A stretch of DNA of 45,511 nucleotides from Prevotellaceae bacterium UBA1720 (GTDB lineage: Bacteria > Bacteroidota > Bacteroidia > Bacteroidales > Bacteroidaceae), in NCBI GenBank assembly GCA_002317475.1, contig DCIS01000081.1, positions 3,513 through 49,023 on the forward strand. Reading direction: 5' to 3'. This document shows, one piece after another, positions 10,182 to 18,948 of this stretch. How positions within the stretch are numbered: the first letter of the stretch is position 1; every line of letters starts with the position of its first letter. The notes under the pieces are model-generated. The model was not told where the DNA came from. It ran no database searches and saw only the letters and a list, made by a program, of their open reading frames with translations. The translations under genes were made by a program, and so were the position numbers.

Positions 10182-10244
10182 TGTCTAAAAAGAGAAAAAG
10201 AGCTCAGACAAACGCTCTCATCAGGGAAACGTCTTCTGAGCTCT
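10182..10244 (-). terminator. Intrinsic terminator after the 991-residue secreted protein gene
   Basis: The 10-bp stem AGAGCTCAGA / TCTGAGCTCT (10235-10244 and 10199-10208) with a 26-nt loop is followed on the minus strand by a T-rich tract (10182-10198). It separates this gene from the C10 protease gene. Confidence 0.75.
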
Positions 10245-10270
10245 CTTTATATTTATACAAGGTATATCAA

Positions 10271-13246
10271 TTACTTGATGACCACCTTCTTACCATCCTT
10301 CAGGTAGATGCCTGCTTTCAGGTTCTTGTTGTTCATCTTCTGGCCAGCGAGGTTGTAGATACCACGACCAGCAACCTTGGTAGCCTCTACGCTGTCAATA
10401 GCAGTCACAACGTCAGCATCCCATGTGATATAGTAATAACCATACGTGTAGTCGGTATATGAAGTATAGTAATATGCACCCAGAACGATGCTACCAGTAT
10501 TCTCGTCCAGACTAACCGAGCAATAAGGCTGATAGAATGCCACGTAGTAATAAGGACAATTATCACTCATGTAGCCTTCGATGTAGTCCTCGCTGACAGC
10601 ATATCCGTTAATCTTTGCAATAGTGGTATCAGCGTTTAAGACGATTGTCAAGTCGTCATCCTCTACACCCATCCAGTTGTGAACAACCAAAGTGCGTGTA
10701 ACGTCATAGTACTCAACCGTCATCTTTGCATCCTTAACAGCGGCAGCAATAGTAGCGTCATCTGCTTGGGCATCAGCTGGGAGATAATTGCAAGCATCCT
10801 TAGTCCATACGGGAGCTGAGCCACCAATCTGGTAGGTCACAGTCACAGCCTTTGTTATGCCTGGGGCATCATCCGTTTCACGCTCACCAAAACCAGAAGG
10901 AACATGGAAGGTGTAGACACCAAGCGCAGTAATAGGCTCACTCAAAGTGAAATCGATAACCTTTGCGTCAGTTGCATTAATGGTAGCCGAAATGGTGCCA
11001 CCAACGGCATTACCATCAGCATCGGTCAGTGTTACTTGAGCATCTCCTTCACCATTGCGAAGAGCAAGAATCTCACGGTCGTAAGAAACTGAGATGGATT
11101 CCAGTTTCTCTACTTCACCCTCTGCAGGAGTAGTGCTGACCATATGGATGATTGAAGAGTCTGTTGCATAGCGATTGTCAAGATACCAATCGACAAAGAA
11201 ATATGAATAGCCACTAGTACCATAATCATAGCCGCAAATAGCAGCTGAGCCATAACCTACACCGTCCTCAGTATCAAAGTTGATCTTGCAAGAACTATTA
11301 TTGATGTAACGATAGTATCCAGAGTATAGTGTGCCACCATAGTCATTGAACGCATAACCAGTGTTAGCCCATACCTCAGAAGAGTTTTCACCATCAATGC
11401 TTGTGATAGCACCCGTTTTATCAAAAATGATGTCCATGTCATAGCCAGAAGCACCGGCATAGCCTTTCAGGACAACCTCATCCTTAGACTTTACTTCAAC
11501 CTCTATCTCATAATAACCCAATTCTGAATCGTATGGTAAATTAGCAAAGGCAGATCCAGAACCTTCACCGACTGCAGTATTATAGACACGACCGGTAACC
11601 GTTACTGCGTTAAATGCTTCCTTAACATTAAAAATGAGATTAGCGGCAGCATTGGTTAAGCCCTTTTCAGTATATACTAGTTTCGTAGGAAGTACCAATG
11701 TATACGTACCTTCTTCTGTTATAGGACGACTCATATAGAAATCTAACTGATAAGGATTCTCTTCATTGATTTCATAGCCATTCTCGTCGTCCCCGTTATT
11801 AAATACCAAGGCGTCGTTACCATTCGCATCTTTCAGAACAACTGGCACTACGTCCTCACCATCATAACTGTAACCTTCATGATCGAGACCACAAACACGA
11901 TAAATTGGTTCATCAAAAACTATACTTATCTCAGCGGGCAGTCCACCATTAACAGTACCGACTTCTGGAGTAGTACTTACAATCTCCATCTTACCGCCAG
12001 TAGCAAGTTTGAGCATATCTTCAGAAACCTCGTTAATGTAATACTGAGAACCCTCATCATTAGCAGCCCACCAATTCCATGTATAGATAGTCAGCACACC
12101 ACTATATAGATTTACGTATGAATCATCCACATTTGAAACATGGAGACGGTATTGGTCAGTGCTTGTACCCGTTTCGATGTCAAAGCTCTTAAGGCTGGTT
12201 GCTGCAGGAGCTCCGACATACAGATCTTCACTACCACTAGACGTGTAGAACATCTTGTCTGCGCCCCCATCATAGGTATAAATCTGGAAACCAGAAACAG
12301 GATTACCCACAAACGAATAGAAATATTTTGATTCTGCAGGTTGTGAAGTCAGAGTTTGTGCTTTGATCATGTCACCGCCATTATAATAGCAGTACTTGCC
12401 TTTTTTCTGTACTTCCAGATAATACCACTTGGTACTGTCAGCAAATACGCCGTCCTTCACGGTTGTAGGCACGATGGGCAGTTCTGCAGCATTCAACGTG
12501 TAGTTGTAAACTACGTTGATGGTCTTTGTTTCATTGGCTACCTCGCTGGTACGTGTACTGTCAGCACAAGTGGCACCCAGATAGGTCTGTGGAGCATCGA
12601 AAGTAACGGTCAAGGGAGCAGCACCCTTGGTTGTGGTCTCGTATGAAGCACACTCAGTGCCACCATAGCAAAGGCTGTAGCGAACAGTTACAGTGATAGC
12701 ATTGTGCTCGTAGCTGTCAATAGCAGCAACGGCAGCACTCAGGTCAACGTCAGCAACCTCAACAACCTTGAACTGGTTACCAGCATCAGCGGTGCTCCAG
12801 GAGTTGATGACATAGCCATTGGCATAGCCCGACCCTGTATCCTGAGTGTTGATGTAGTTACCACTGTAGTTCATCATGATGGGATAGTCGGTGCTTGAAC
12901 CTATTGTGACGGTGACAGGGGTGTCCATGCCGGGAGCAGCAACCAGCGAACCATCGCTGTTCACGAATTTCTGTGCACCTACGCTGTACAAATAGTAGTC
13001 GTTGTCACCTTTCAAGATAGCAAACTGCTGATTTGCTGATTCTGCTGAAGCCTCAGTTACGATACCTTCTACCGAACCATTACTGGTAACAAAACTGTCA
13101 TAACCGTCCACTACCTGGAAGAAGCAACGTGCAGAGGCAATGGTATATGCCTTGCTATTGCTCAACTGGTCAAGACTGGTCACTTGTGCCTGAACACCTA
13201 ACACGGCCAGTGCCACAAGCATAAGAGTCACGTAAATCTTTCTCAT
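10271..13246 (-). CDS. Large T9SS-exported multidomain surface protein, function unknown
   Basis: This 991-residue protein has a signal peptide (MRKIYVTLMLVALAVLGVQA). Two lectin-like, Trp/Tyr/Gly-rich domains follow (about 22-170 and 260-410) in which short YLYS- or FVTS-type strands suggest beta-trefoil folds. At about 415-540 and 700-810 come two SbsA-like bacterial Ig modules, each opening with VSTTPE or VSTTPA followed by an acidic beta-sandwich. The tail (GIYNLAGQKMNNKNLKAGIYLKDGKKVVIK, about 960-991) is a classical T9SS sorting domain. No catalytic motif was recognised. A good promoter precedes it and a terminator follows, so it is probably monocistronic. It may be an adhesin or glycan-binding scaffold, but that is inference from domain style only. 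Confidence 0.8.
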   Translation of the reverse strand: MRKIYVTLMLVALAVLGVQAQVTSLDQLSNSKAYTIASARCFFQVVDGYDSFVTSNGSVEGIVTEASAESANQQFAILKGDNDYYLYSVGAQKFVNSDGSLVAAPGMDTPVTVTIGSSTDYPIMMNYSGNYINTQDTGSGYANGYVINSWSTADAGNQFKVVEVADVDLSAAVAAIDSYEHNAITVTVRYSLCYGGTECASYETTTKGAAPLTVTFDAPQTYLGATCADSTRTSEVANETKTINVVYNYTLNAAELPIVPTTVKDGVFADSTKWYYLEVQKKGKYCYYNGGDMIKAQTLTSQPAESKYFYSFVGNPVSGFQIYTYDGGADKMFYTSSGSEDLYVGAPAATSLKSFDIETGTSTDQYRLHVSNVDDSYVNLYSGVLTIYTWNWWAANDEGSQYYINEVSEDMLKLATGGKMEIVSTTPEVGTVNGGLPAEISIVFDEPIYRVCGLDHEGYSYDGEDVVPVVLKDANGNDALVFNNGDDENGYEINEENPYQLDFYMSRPITEEGTYTLVLPTKLVYTEKGLTNAAANLIFNVKEAFNAVTVTGRVYNTAVGEGSGSAFANLPYDSELGYYEIEVEVKSKDEVVLKGYAGASGYDMDIIFDKTGAITSIDGENSSEVWANTGYAFNDYGGTLYSGYYRYINNSSCKINFDTEDGVGYGSAAICGYDYGTSGYSYFFVDWYLDNRYATDSSIIHMVSTTPAEGEVEKLESISVSYDREILALRNGEGDAQVTLTDADGNAVGGTISATINATDAKVIDFTLSEPITALGVYTFHVPSGFGERETDDAPGITKAVTVTYQIGGSAPVWTKDACNYLPADAQADDATIAAAVKDAKMTVEYYDVTRTLVVHNWMGVEDDDLTIVLNADTTIAKINGYAVSEDYIEGYMSDNCPYYYVAFYQPYCSVSLDENTGSIVLGAYYYTSYTDYTYGYYYITWDADVVTAIDSVEATKVAGRGIYNLAGQKMNNKNLKAGIYLKDGKKVVIK

Positions 13247-13296
13247 AAACCTTTATTATTAATTTTATAATGTATTGTTCAAATGTTTTCTTGCTA

Positions 13297-13328
13297 CAAA
13301 GTTATGAATAAATATTTCATCCCACAAT
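13297..13328 (-). promoter_or_regulatory. Promoter for the 991-residue secreted protein
   Basis: On the minus strand ATTG (13325-13328, one mismatch to TTTG) is followed after 20 nt by a perfect TAACTTTG (13297-13304). The start codon is about 50 bp downstream. Confidence 0.6.
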
Positions 13329-13341
13329 AGATTGATGGGAT
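13319..13341. promoter_or_regulatory. Inverted repeat over the -33 box (candidate operator)
   Basis: ATCCCA-CAAT-AG-ATTG-A-TGGGAT is an almost perfect 10-bp-arm palindrome that covers the -33 element of the downstream gene's promoter. On the plus strand it is followed by TTTTTGTTT, so it could alternatively work as a terminator. Confidence 0.35.
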
Positions 13342-13532
13342 TTTTGTTTAAAAAATAACACTCTACTTACAGATTGACATTTTACACGCCTCATTTTTTC
13401 AAAACTGTAAGCATTCGGATATTCAACTTGTATATAGAGGACACCCAAAAGCCCAAGTCACCATAACACTCGTCATGAAGACTTAGGCCTAACGTAGACT
13501 ACGTAGTGAATACGAGAAATAATAGAATAGAT

Positions 13533-13587
13533 ACATGCGTTCCGCGAAGGATCCACGAAGGATCCGCGAGGGTTGCATGAAGGTTAC
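13533..13587. repeat. Degenerate 11-bp tandem repeat (five units)
   Basis: Units of 11 bp run head to tail: gcgaaggatcc, acgaaggatcc, gcgagggttgc, atgaaggttac, preceded by a weaker unit acatgcgttcc. The block starts about 20 bp beyond the stop codon of the beta-barrel gene. Function unknown. Confidence 0.6.
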
Positions 13588-13607
13588 GTGATGCTATCTA
13601 GGAATCA

Positions 13608-16600
13608 CTACTCCTTCTTTTTCTTGGGCTTCATGTCCAGACGGTAGCTGGCAGTGGCCATGACGTAGGAGGGCTGGGTATTGTACCAGGTCTCTGTACG
13701 GCCTTGGGCATTGATGCTACGATAGACATTATCTAGCTGCTGGAGGATGTCATGACCCGTAACCTTGAGCACAAGGCAGCGGTTCTTGAAGAAGGCTTTG
13801 CTGATGGCAAGGTTGAAGACGAGATTGTCATCATTCATAGTCTTGTCATCGTAGCCTCGACGGCTGTGCATGGCGAGGTCCATGTCAAGATTATAGCCGT
13901 GCTTGAAGCCCAGACGACTGGAGATGCCGTAAGTAAAATTGATCGTAGAGATGGTAGAGAAACCTGGACGATCACTGGTAGCGTAACTATAATCGGCATC
14001 AAAATTGGCACTGGCGGAATAGGTCTCGTAGCGATACTCCAAGTTGCAATGCTCGTAAACTCCGTAATTGTGCACCTTGCTGAGGGGAATAGCATCAAAG
14101 GTCTCTGCTGGATTGTCGGAGGAGAAGTCCACGCTACGGTTGTAGCTTGCATTGAGATTATTACTGAAATTCAGACGTTTCTGCTTATCCAAAGGAATAT
14201 AGAAACCACCTCCTGCGTTCGTACCCCAGTTGCCACTGATGTTGCGTGGCTGCGTGGTATAGACACCCGTCTCGCGATTGTAGATGGTAGCCGAACCGAC
14301 ACCTGTACCATGATTGAAGCTTGCATTGAGGTACCAGTTGGACTGATGTTCCTGACTGTTGTGGTGGTACGAGGCGTTGTAGTTCATGCTGTACATGTTT
14401 TTCAGGTCAGGATTACCCAAAGAGATGTACAAGGGGTTGCTATTATCGCGGATATCCAGCATCTGTGACATGCTCGGTGCATTCTGATTGTAGGACACGC
14501 CTATGCTGAAGTCCTTGAGCTGCATATTACCCTGCACATTCCATAGCGCATACTTGCGATGAAGGTCCTGATACTTAGGACTGCCAGCATCGTCCACGCC
14601 ACGTGTATCCTCGCTACGATCGTTGTGGAAGTTCATTCCGGCATTCACATAATAGTAACCCCATTCACCACCACCAGAAATATTAAAATCGAGGTTATGC
14701 ATTTGATTGCTCGTCTCACTGAAGTAAGTGTTTTCACGGTCAATGACCATGTTGAGCGAATCGCGCGTAGAGGGTAGCATACCAAGCGCATAGCCACCCT
14801 CAGCCTTTGCCCAAGGAGTATTAGACAAAGAATCCAGACGATAGAGGTCGCGGTGATTGTTGGAGTAAACATTACTGTAGCCATAGTTCATCGACATACC
14901 CAGGATATCCTTAAAGGAGAAGAGGGTATGACTGAAGTTGGCACTGAAAGTGTTGCTCTTGCCTGGGCTCTCGGTGTAGCGGTTACGGTAGTCCTGCGTA
15001 TCACCCTGACGCAGGTCGTAGTGGCTGTAGTCCTTACTCTGGGAGTAACTGTAGTTTTCGCTAATATTCAGCGAAATCTCCTCGCCATTCCAGGGTGCCA
15101 CTGTGTAGAGCATGGTCTGCATGCCTGCTGAGAGATTGTTGTTGTCGGCTTTTGTCAAATCCTCAGTCCTGTTGGTCAGGAACTCGTTGAGACGCTGACT
15201 GTAGAGGGGTGCATACTGATCTGCCAAACTGGCGGGTTTATGGGCAAAGACAGAGTCGAGCGAGGCACCACGCGAACTGTCGAGAGGATCCTGCGAGAAG
15301 GTGGCCGAACGAGACTTACCACTGCTATTACCCTTGGAGTAATTGACATTGGCACCGATATGGCTGAACATCTCCTTCTTGCGGAAATCCACTCCGCCAT
15401 TCCATGAGAGATTACCCGACTTGGCGTTGCTGATGCTACGGGAGCGGTTCCATACATCACCACCCTGCAGGAAGGTCTGTGAGGAGGTCTCTGTCTGCGA
15501 ATCGGTGACAGAGCGCGAACCATTGAGCGAGGTATTGAACTCGGTCTTCGTAACCTTGTCATCCACATGGAAATCAATACCGGCGTTGACAGTCTTCACC
15601 TCCGAGGTGGGCGAACTGTAATCACCCCAAGAGGTCTCACTACCGGGACGGGCAAAGTTGTTGATATTGTTGGCATTGGCATAGATGGTAATGCGGCTGT
15701 GATCGGTGTAACGGATGGCAAAGAGACGTCCCATCCAACGCTTGTCCCAGCCACCTCCGGCCTCGGCATTACCCAGCCAACCCTGTGCATATTCACGCTT
15801 CAGGCGGACATCCAGCACCCAGGGGTCTTTCTTCTTCATGGCCTCATGATGCTTGTCCAGATAGGCATGCTTGCTCTCACGCTGATAGGCCTTGATGTTC
15901 TGCACCACGTAGGCAGGCAGGTTCTCCAGGGCTTGCTTGGCATCACCGTTGAAGAAGTCGTTACCATTGACCAGCAACTCCTGCACCTTCTCGCCATTGA
16001 TGTATATCTCTCCTCCCTTGCGTATCTCCACGCCAGGCAACTGACGCACCAGTTCGTCGAGCATCGAACCCTCAGAGAGCTGGAAGGCATCGGCGTTATA
16101 GACCACCGTGTCACCTGCCATCACCATCTTGACCTTGGTAGCAGTGACGGTGATCTCGTCAAGGTCGCGATCCATACCGTAGGAGTTGGCCTTGTGTATC
16201 TTCACCTCATCGAGGTCCCATTCGCGCACCTTCCTGTTATAGCGGCGATGAGGGATATCGAAGACATGCTCCAGGGGTTTGAAGCCGCGCTTGGTGGTGC
16301 GGATAAGGTACTTGCCATGCACTGGCACCTTGGTAAGGAAGCCCTCCATGGGGTATTCCCAGCCCCCGAATTTCATCATCGTCTCACGAGCATTCCAGAA
16401 GGTATCAACCAAAACAGTATCGGGCAGAGAGTAGAGTTCCATCCACACACTGTCCACACACTCGTAGGTGAACGAGTCGATGAGTTTGCCACGCACCTCG
16501 ATGCTGTCCACCTTGGCTTTCTTGGCATCTTTATCGTCAGTCAGTATCTGCTGGGCACTAATGGAGCTGCTCACCAGGAACAGGGCAACAAGTATAAGGT

Positions 16601-16613
16601 GTATCTTTTTCAT
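13608..16613 (-). CDS. Outer-membrane beta-barrel protein, TonB-dependent-receptor-like
   Basis: This 1001-residue protein has a signal peptide (ending SSSISAQQ), a short carboxypeptidase-regulatory-like beta domain (about 38-125), a plug-like domain (about 150-250, with VTATKVKMVMAGDTVVYNAD and LPGVEIRKGGEIYING) and a long barrel of Tyr/Asn/Ser-rich amphipathic strands to the C-terminus. This is the architecture of the Bacteroidetes OMP_b-brl_3 family, related to TonB-dependent receptors but without a clear substrate group. It follows a LytTR response regulator by 38 bp with no terminator or promoter seen between, so kinase, regulator and barrel probably form one operon. The barrel could be the regulated output or a part of sensing. 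The family call is strong; the transported or bound ligand is unknown. Confidence 0.85.
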   Translation of the reverse strand: MKKIHLILVALFLVSSSISAQQILTDDKDAKKAKVDSIEVRGKLIDSFTYECVDSVWMELYSLPDTVLVDTFWNARETMMKFGGWEYPMEGFLTKVPVHGKYLIRTTKRGFKPLEHVFDIPHRRYNRKVREWDLDEVKIHKANSYGMDRDLDEITVTATKVKMVMAGDTVVYNADAFQLSEGSMLDELVRQLPGVEIRKGGEIYINGEKVQELLVNGNDFFNGDAKQALENLPAYVVQNIKAYQRESKHAYLDKHHEAMKKKDPWVLDVRLKREYAQGWLGNAEAGGGWDKRWMGRLFAIRYTDHSRITIYANANNINNFARPGSETSWGDYSSPTSEVKTVNAGIDFHVDDKVTKTEFNTSLNGSRSVTDSQTETSSQTFLQGGDVWNRSRSISNAKSGNLSWNGGVDFRKKEMFSHIGANVNYSKGNSSGKSRSATFSQDPLDSSRGASLDSVFAHKPASLADQYAPLYSQRLNEFLTNRTEDLTKADNNNLSAGMQTMLYTVAPWNGEEISLNISENYSYSQSKDYSHYDLRQGDTQDYRNRYTESPGKSNTFSANFSHTLFSFKDILGMSMNYGYSNVYSNNHRDLYRLDSLSNTPWAKAEGGYALGMLPSTRDSLNMVIDRENTYFSETSNQMHNLDFNISGGGEWGYYYVNAGMNFHNDRSEDTRGVDDAGSPKYQDLHRKYALWNVQGNMQLKDFSIGVSYNQNAPSMSQMLDIRDNSNPLYISLGNPDLKNMYSMNYNASYHHNSQEHQSNWYLNASFNHGTGVGSATIYNRETGVYTTQPRNISGNWGTNAGGGFYIPLDKQKRLNFSNNLNASYNRSVDFSSDNPAETFDAIPLSKVHNYGVYEHCNLEYRYETYSASANFDADYSYATSDRPGFSTISTINFTYGISSRLGFKHGYNLDMDLAMHSRRGYDDKTMNDDNLVFNLAISKAFFKNRCLVLKVTGHDILQQLDNVYRSINAQGRTETWYNTQPSYVMATASYRLDMKPKKKKE

Positions 16614-16651
16614 TTTATATTTTATAATGTAAGTAGTCTAATTTGTACGTA

Positions 16652-17452
16652 TTAGCGGTCGAGCCATTGCTTGAACTGTGCACTCTTCTCTTTGCTCACC
16701 ACGATATGCTCGTCATCACAGCCCACGAGGCGAACAATCAACTTGCTGCTGAAGAAAAAACTGATCTTGCGGATACAATCCACATGAGCAATGTACTGAC
16801 GATTGAGACGGAAAAAGATTTCCGGATTGAGCTGTTCCTCCAAGTCATTCATCGTGAGAGGCAACCTAAAGCTTTCACCCTCGCGGTCATAGGCCACGAC
16901 CCCGTTGTCTTCCTTGCGAATGAAACTGATATCAGCGATACGCAGCGGTATCAGTTCGTCGCCCTTGGAAACCAGAATGCGCTCGCGGAAACACTTCATC
17001 TCGCGTGCCATCCTGTTGATGGAACTGGTGGCTTGTAAGGATGACGTATCATCACCTTGCACAGACGAAGATGGCTGAGCATCGTGTGGAGTGAACAGGC
17101 GTGCCTTCTCGATGGCATTGCCCAATTCGCCAAAATCAACAGGCTTGAGCAGGTAGTCGATGGCATTGTGACGAAAGGCAGTGAGAGCATACTCGTCATA
17201 GGCCGTGGTGAAGACCACCTGGCACTGAGGCATCACCTCATGAAAGGCTTCAAAGACAAGATGCCCCTTCAGCCGGATGTCGGAGAAGATAAGGTCGTAG
17301 GTTGGCACATCCTGACGTTGGAGCCAGTCGATGACCTCCTCCACGCTGGTGAGCGGTCCGTCTACCTCTAGCGTATCATCAACATCGCTCAGCAAGCGTT
17401 TCAAGCGGTCAGCACTCAGGCGCTCATCCTCTATAATCAGTATACGTTTCAT
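16652..17452 (-). CDS. LytTR-family response regulator
   Basis: This 266-residue protein has an N-terminal receiver domain (about 1-122) with the acidic pair IEDE near the start, the phosphoacceptor Asp in LIFSDIRL (about 58), a conserved Thr in FTTAYDEYA and the Lys in LLKPVDF. A linker follows, then a C-terminal LytTR DNA-binding domain (about 160-266; ISFIRKEDNGVVAYDREGE, FFRLNRQYIAHVD). It overlaps the kinase gene by 4 bp, showing translational coupling. It probably controls transcription of nearby envelope genes, including the beta-barrel gene directly downstream; this target is inferred from position. Confidence 0.95.
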   Translation of the reverse strand: MKRILIIEDERLSADRLKRLLSDVDDTLEVDGPLTSVEEVIDWLQRQDVPTYDLIFSDIRLKGHLVFEAFHEVMPQCQVVFTTAYDEYALTAFRHNAIDYLLKPVDFGELGNAIEKARLFTPHDAQPSSSVQGDDTSSLQATSSINRMAREMKCFRERILVSKGDELIPLRIADISFIRKEDNGVVAYDREGESFRLPLTMNDLEEQLNPEIFFRLNRQYIAHVDCIRKISFFFSSKLIVRLVGCDDEHIVVSKEKSAQFKQWLDR

Positions 17453-18477
17453 ACGGCAGCAGATGGTTTTAACAGAGGCATTTTAACTTCAAAATAAGAC
17501 ACATCACTTGTTACCTCAAACCCCGTCACACCTTCCATCTGATAGCGCTGACGAAGTGTCTCAAGACCGATGCCAAAGGAGTCTTCAATTTGCCCGTTCT
17601 TTAACATAACTTGAGTGTCAATAACCTTCGTGTTGTTTCGCACCACAATCTTGTCGGCCTCGCGCAGGATGTGGATATATAATACCTCGTCCTCTTCAGG
17701 AAAGTTATGCTTTATCGCATTCTCCACCAACAGCTGCAGACTGAGCGGGAATAAGTAGAGCTGCTCCGTCCCGTCCTCCAATGTGTCAATCTGTAAGGCA
17801 ATCTTGCCGGGAAGGCGAATCTCCTGCAATGCCACATAGTCCTGAATGAAACGAACAGAATCGTTGAGCGTACAATAATCCTCTTCGAGGAAGGACAAGA
17901 TATAACGGTACACGCGTGAAAGACGTACGACATAGTCCTCTGCCTGACGAGGATTCTGATGAATAAGTTCGGTCAAGGCACTGAGGCTATTGAAGATGAA
18001 ATGCGGGTCGAGCTGACTCTTGAGCGCCTTCTTCTGCAAGGTGGTGAGTTGGTCTTTCTGGCGTATCACCATCATACAGTAATGATAGGTGGTATTGACC
18101 AAAGTGAGCAACGTGGCAATGACGCAGAACATATAGTAAGCATGCCAGAAGAGATCGGAGTCTGGGGATGGGAAAATAAAATCGGATGCCTTCTGAAACA
18201 CAAGAGCAATGCAGAAATTGAGACAAAGCGTGATGAAGCAAAACAGCATCTGACGCAAAGGGGTGAGACGGCTGAAGAAGCGTGCTTTACCCAGCAGATG
18301 ACTGATCACCATACTGCTCAAGGTAAACAATGCACAGTAGAGGAAATCATAACAAGCCTCTCCCCAACCATTGAAGGGAAAGAAGTAGAAATAGAAGATT
18401 CTCCACAGTACCTCATAAAGGAGGAACGTGAGAAACGAGAAGAGTAGCCAATCCTGGAATGCGCGTTTGAGTTTCAT
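17449..18477 (-). CDS. LytS/YehU-type sensor histidine kinase
   Basis: This 342-residue membrane protein has four predicted membrane segments in the first about 140 residues (LLFSFLTFLLYEVLW, FLYCALFTLSSMVIS, MLFCFITLCLNFCIALVF, MFCVIATLLTLVNTTY). A coiled linker and the His_kinase domain follow, with the H-box LDPHFIFNSL (phosphoacceptor His), the N-box LLVENAIKHN and a G-box GIGLETLRQRY. It has no large periplasmic sensor, so it probably senses within or at the membrane. It is first in the operon, 4-bp coupled to its LytTR partner, and has a clear promoter just upstream. Confidence 0.95.
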   Translation of the reverse strand: MKLKRAFQDWLLFSFLTFLLYEVLWRIFYFYFFPFNGWGEACYDFLYCALFTLSSMVISHLLGKARFFSRLTPLRQMLFCFITLCLNFCIALVFQKASDFIFPSPDSDLFWHAYYMFCVIATLLTLVNTTYHYCMMVIRQKDQLTTLQKKALKSQLDPHFIFNSLSALTELIHQNPRQAEDYVVRLSRVYRYILSFLEEDYCTLNDSVRFIQDYVALQEIRLPGKIALQIDTLEDGTEQLYLFPLSLQLLVENAIKHNFPEEDEVLYIHILREADKIVVRNNTKVIDTQVMLKNGQIEDSFGIGLETLRQRYQMEGVTGFEVTSDVSYFEVKMPLLKPSAAV

Positions 18478-18498
18478 GTCAGCTTATCATTAACAATG

Positions 18499-18529
18499 CA
18501 AAGGTAATCATTCTACGTGTTTTGTCAAA
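18499..18529 (-). promoter_or_regulatory. Promoter for the kinase/regulator/beta-barrel operon
   Basis: On the minus strand TTTG (18526-18529) is followed after 19 nt by TACCTTTG (18499-18506), a full match to the Bacteroidetes consensus. The kinase start codon is about 22 bp downstream. Confidence 0.75.
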
Positions 18530-18570
18530 GAGAGGAAACTGCGAAACGCCGAAAAAAGCCCTTGAAAAGG

Positions 18571-18598
18571 AAAAACAGAAGGCTTACTGGGCCTTCTG
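18571..18598 (-). terminator. Intrinsic terminator overlapping the GntR stop codon
   Basis: On the minus strand CAGAAGGC and GCCTTCTG form an 8-bp stem followed by TTTTTCC. The TAA stop of the GntR gene lies in the 7-nt loop. Confidence 0.7.
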
Positions 18599-18946
18599 CT
18601 TCTGATATTGTTGTAACACTTCGTCGATTGAGATACCGAGTGTCTGCATAGCCTCGAAGAGTTCGGGGAGCTGCTGACGGAAGAACTCGTCGCGACGCAC
18701 CTGACGGATGATGTTCGAGGCACCCAGGCTGACGAAGAAACCAAGTCCGCGCTTCTGGAAGATAATCTCCTGCTGGCTGAGCCAGTCGAAGCTTCGCACC
18801 ACGGTGTTGACGTTCACCTCTACCTGTACGGCATAGTCGCGCACGGAGGGGAGACGACCACCCTCGGGATGCTTGCCGGAGAGTATCTCGTTGCAGATCA
18901 AATCAGTAATCTGCAAGTATATCGGTTTGTTATCTTTGAAATCCAT
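18584..18946 (-). CDS. GntR-family transcriptional regulator, YtrA subfamily
   Basis: This 120-residue protein is a winged helix-turn-helix (about 8-75; PIYLQITDLICNEILSG, LPSVRDYAVQVEVNVNTV) followed by a short helical dimerisation tail with no ligand-binding domain. That architecture defines the YtrA subfamily, whose genes typically sit with ABC transporter genes that they repress. Here it is the last gene after YbjQ-like, ABC ATPase, ABC membrane and GIN-domain genes, with 2 bp between the GIN stop and its start. A YtrA-like inverted repeat lies on the promoter upstream of the YbjQ-like gene, so it probably represses its own operon. The effector is unknown; in Bacillus the relative responds to cell-wall stress. 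Confidence 0.93.
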   Translation of the reverse strand: MDFKDNKPIYLQITDLICNEILSGKHPEGGRLPSVRDYAVQVEVNVNTVVRSFDWLSQQEIIFQKRGLGFFVSLGASNIIRQVRRDEFFRQQLPELFEAMQTLGISIDEVLQQYQKQKAQ

Positions 18947-18948
18947 CG

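Larger units (their letters stand above)
13247..13607. other. Intergenic region of 361 bp: promoter, palindrome and 11-bp repeat
   Basis: No convincing gene was found. The right part holds an 11-bp near-tandem repeat just beyond the stop of the beta-barrel gene. The left part holds the promoter of the 991-residue protein gene, overlapped by an inverted repeat. Between them (about 13345-13530) is AT-rich sequence in which I see nothing else. Confidence 0.6.
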
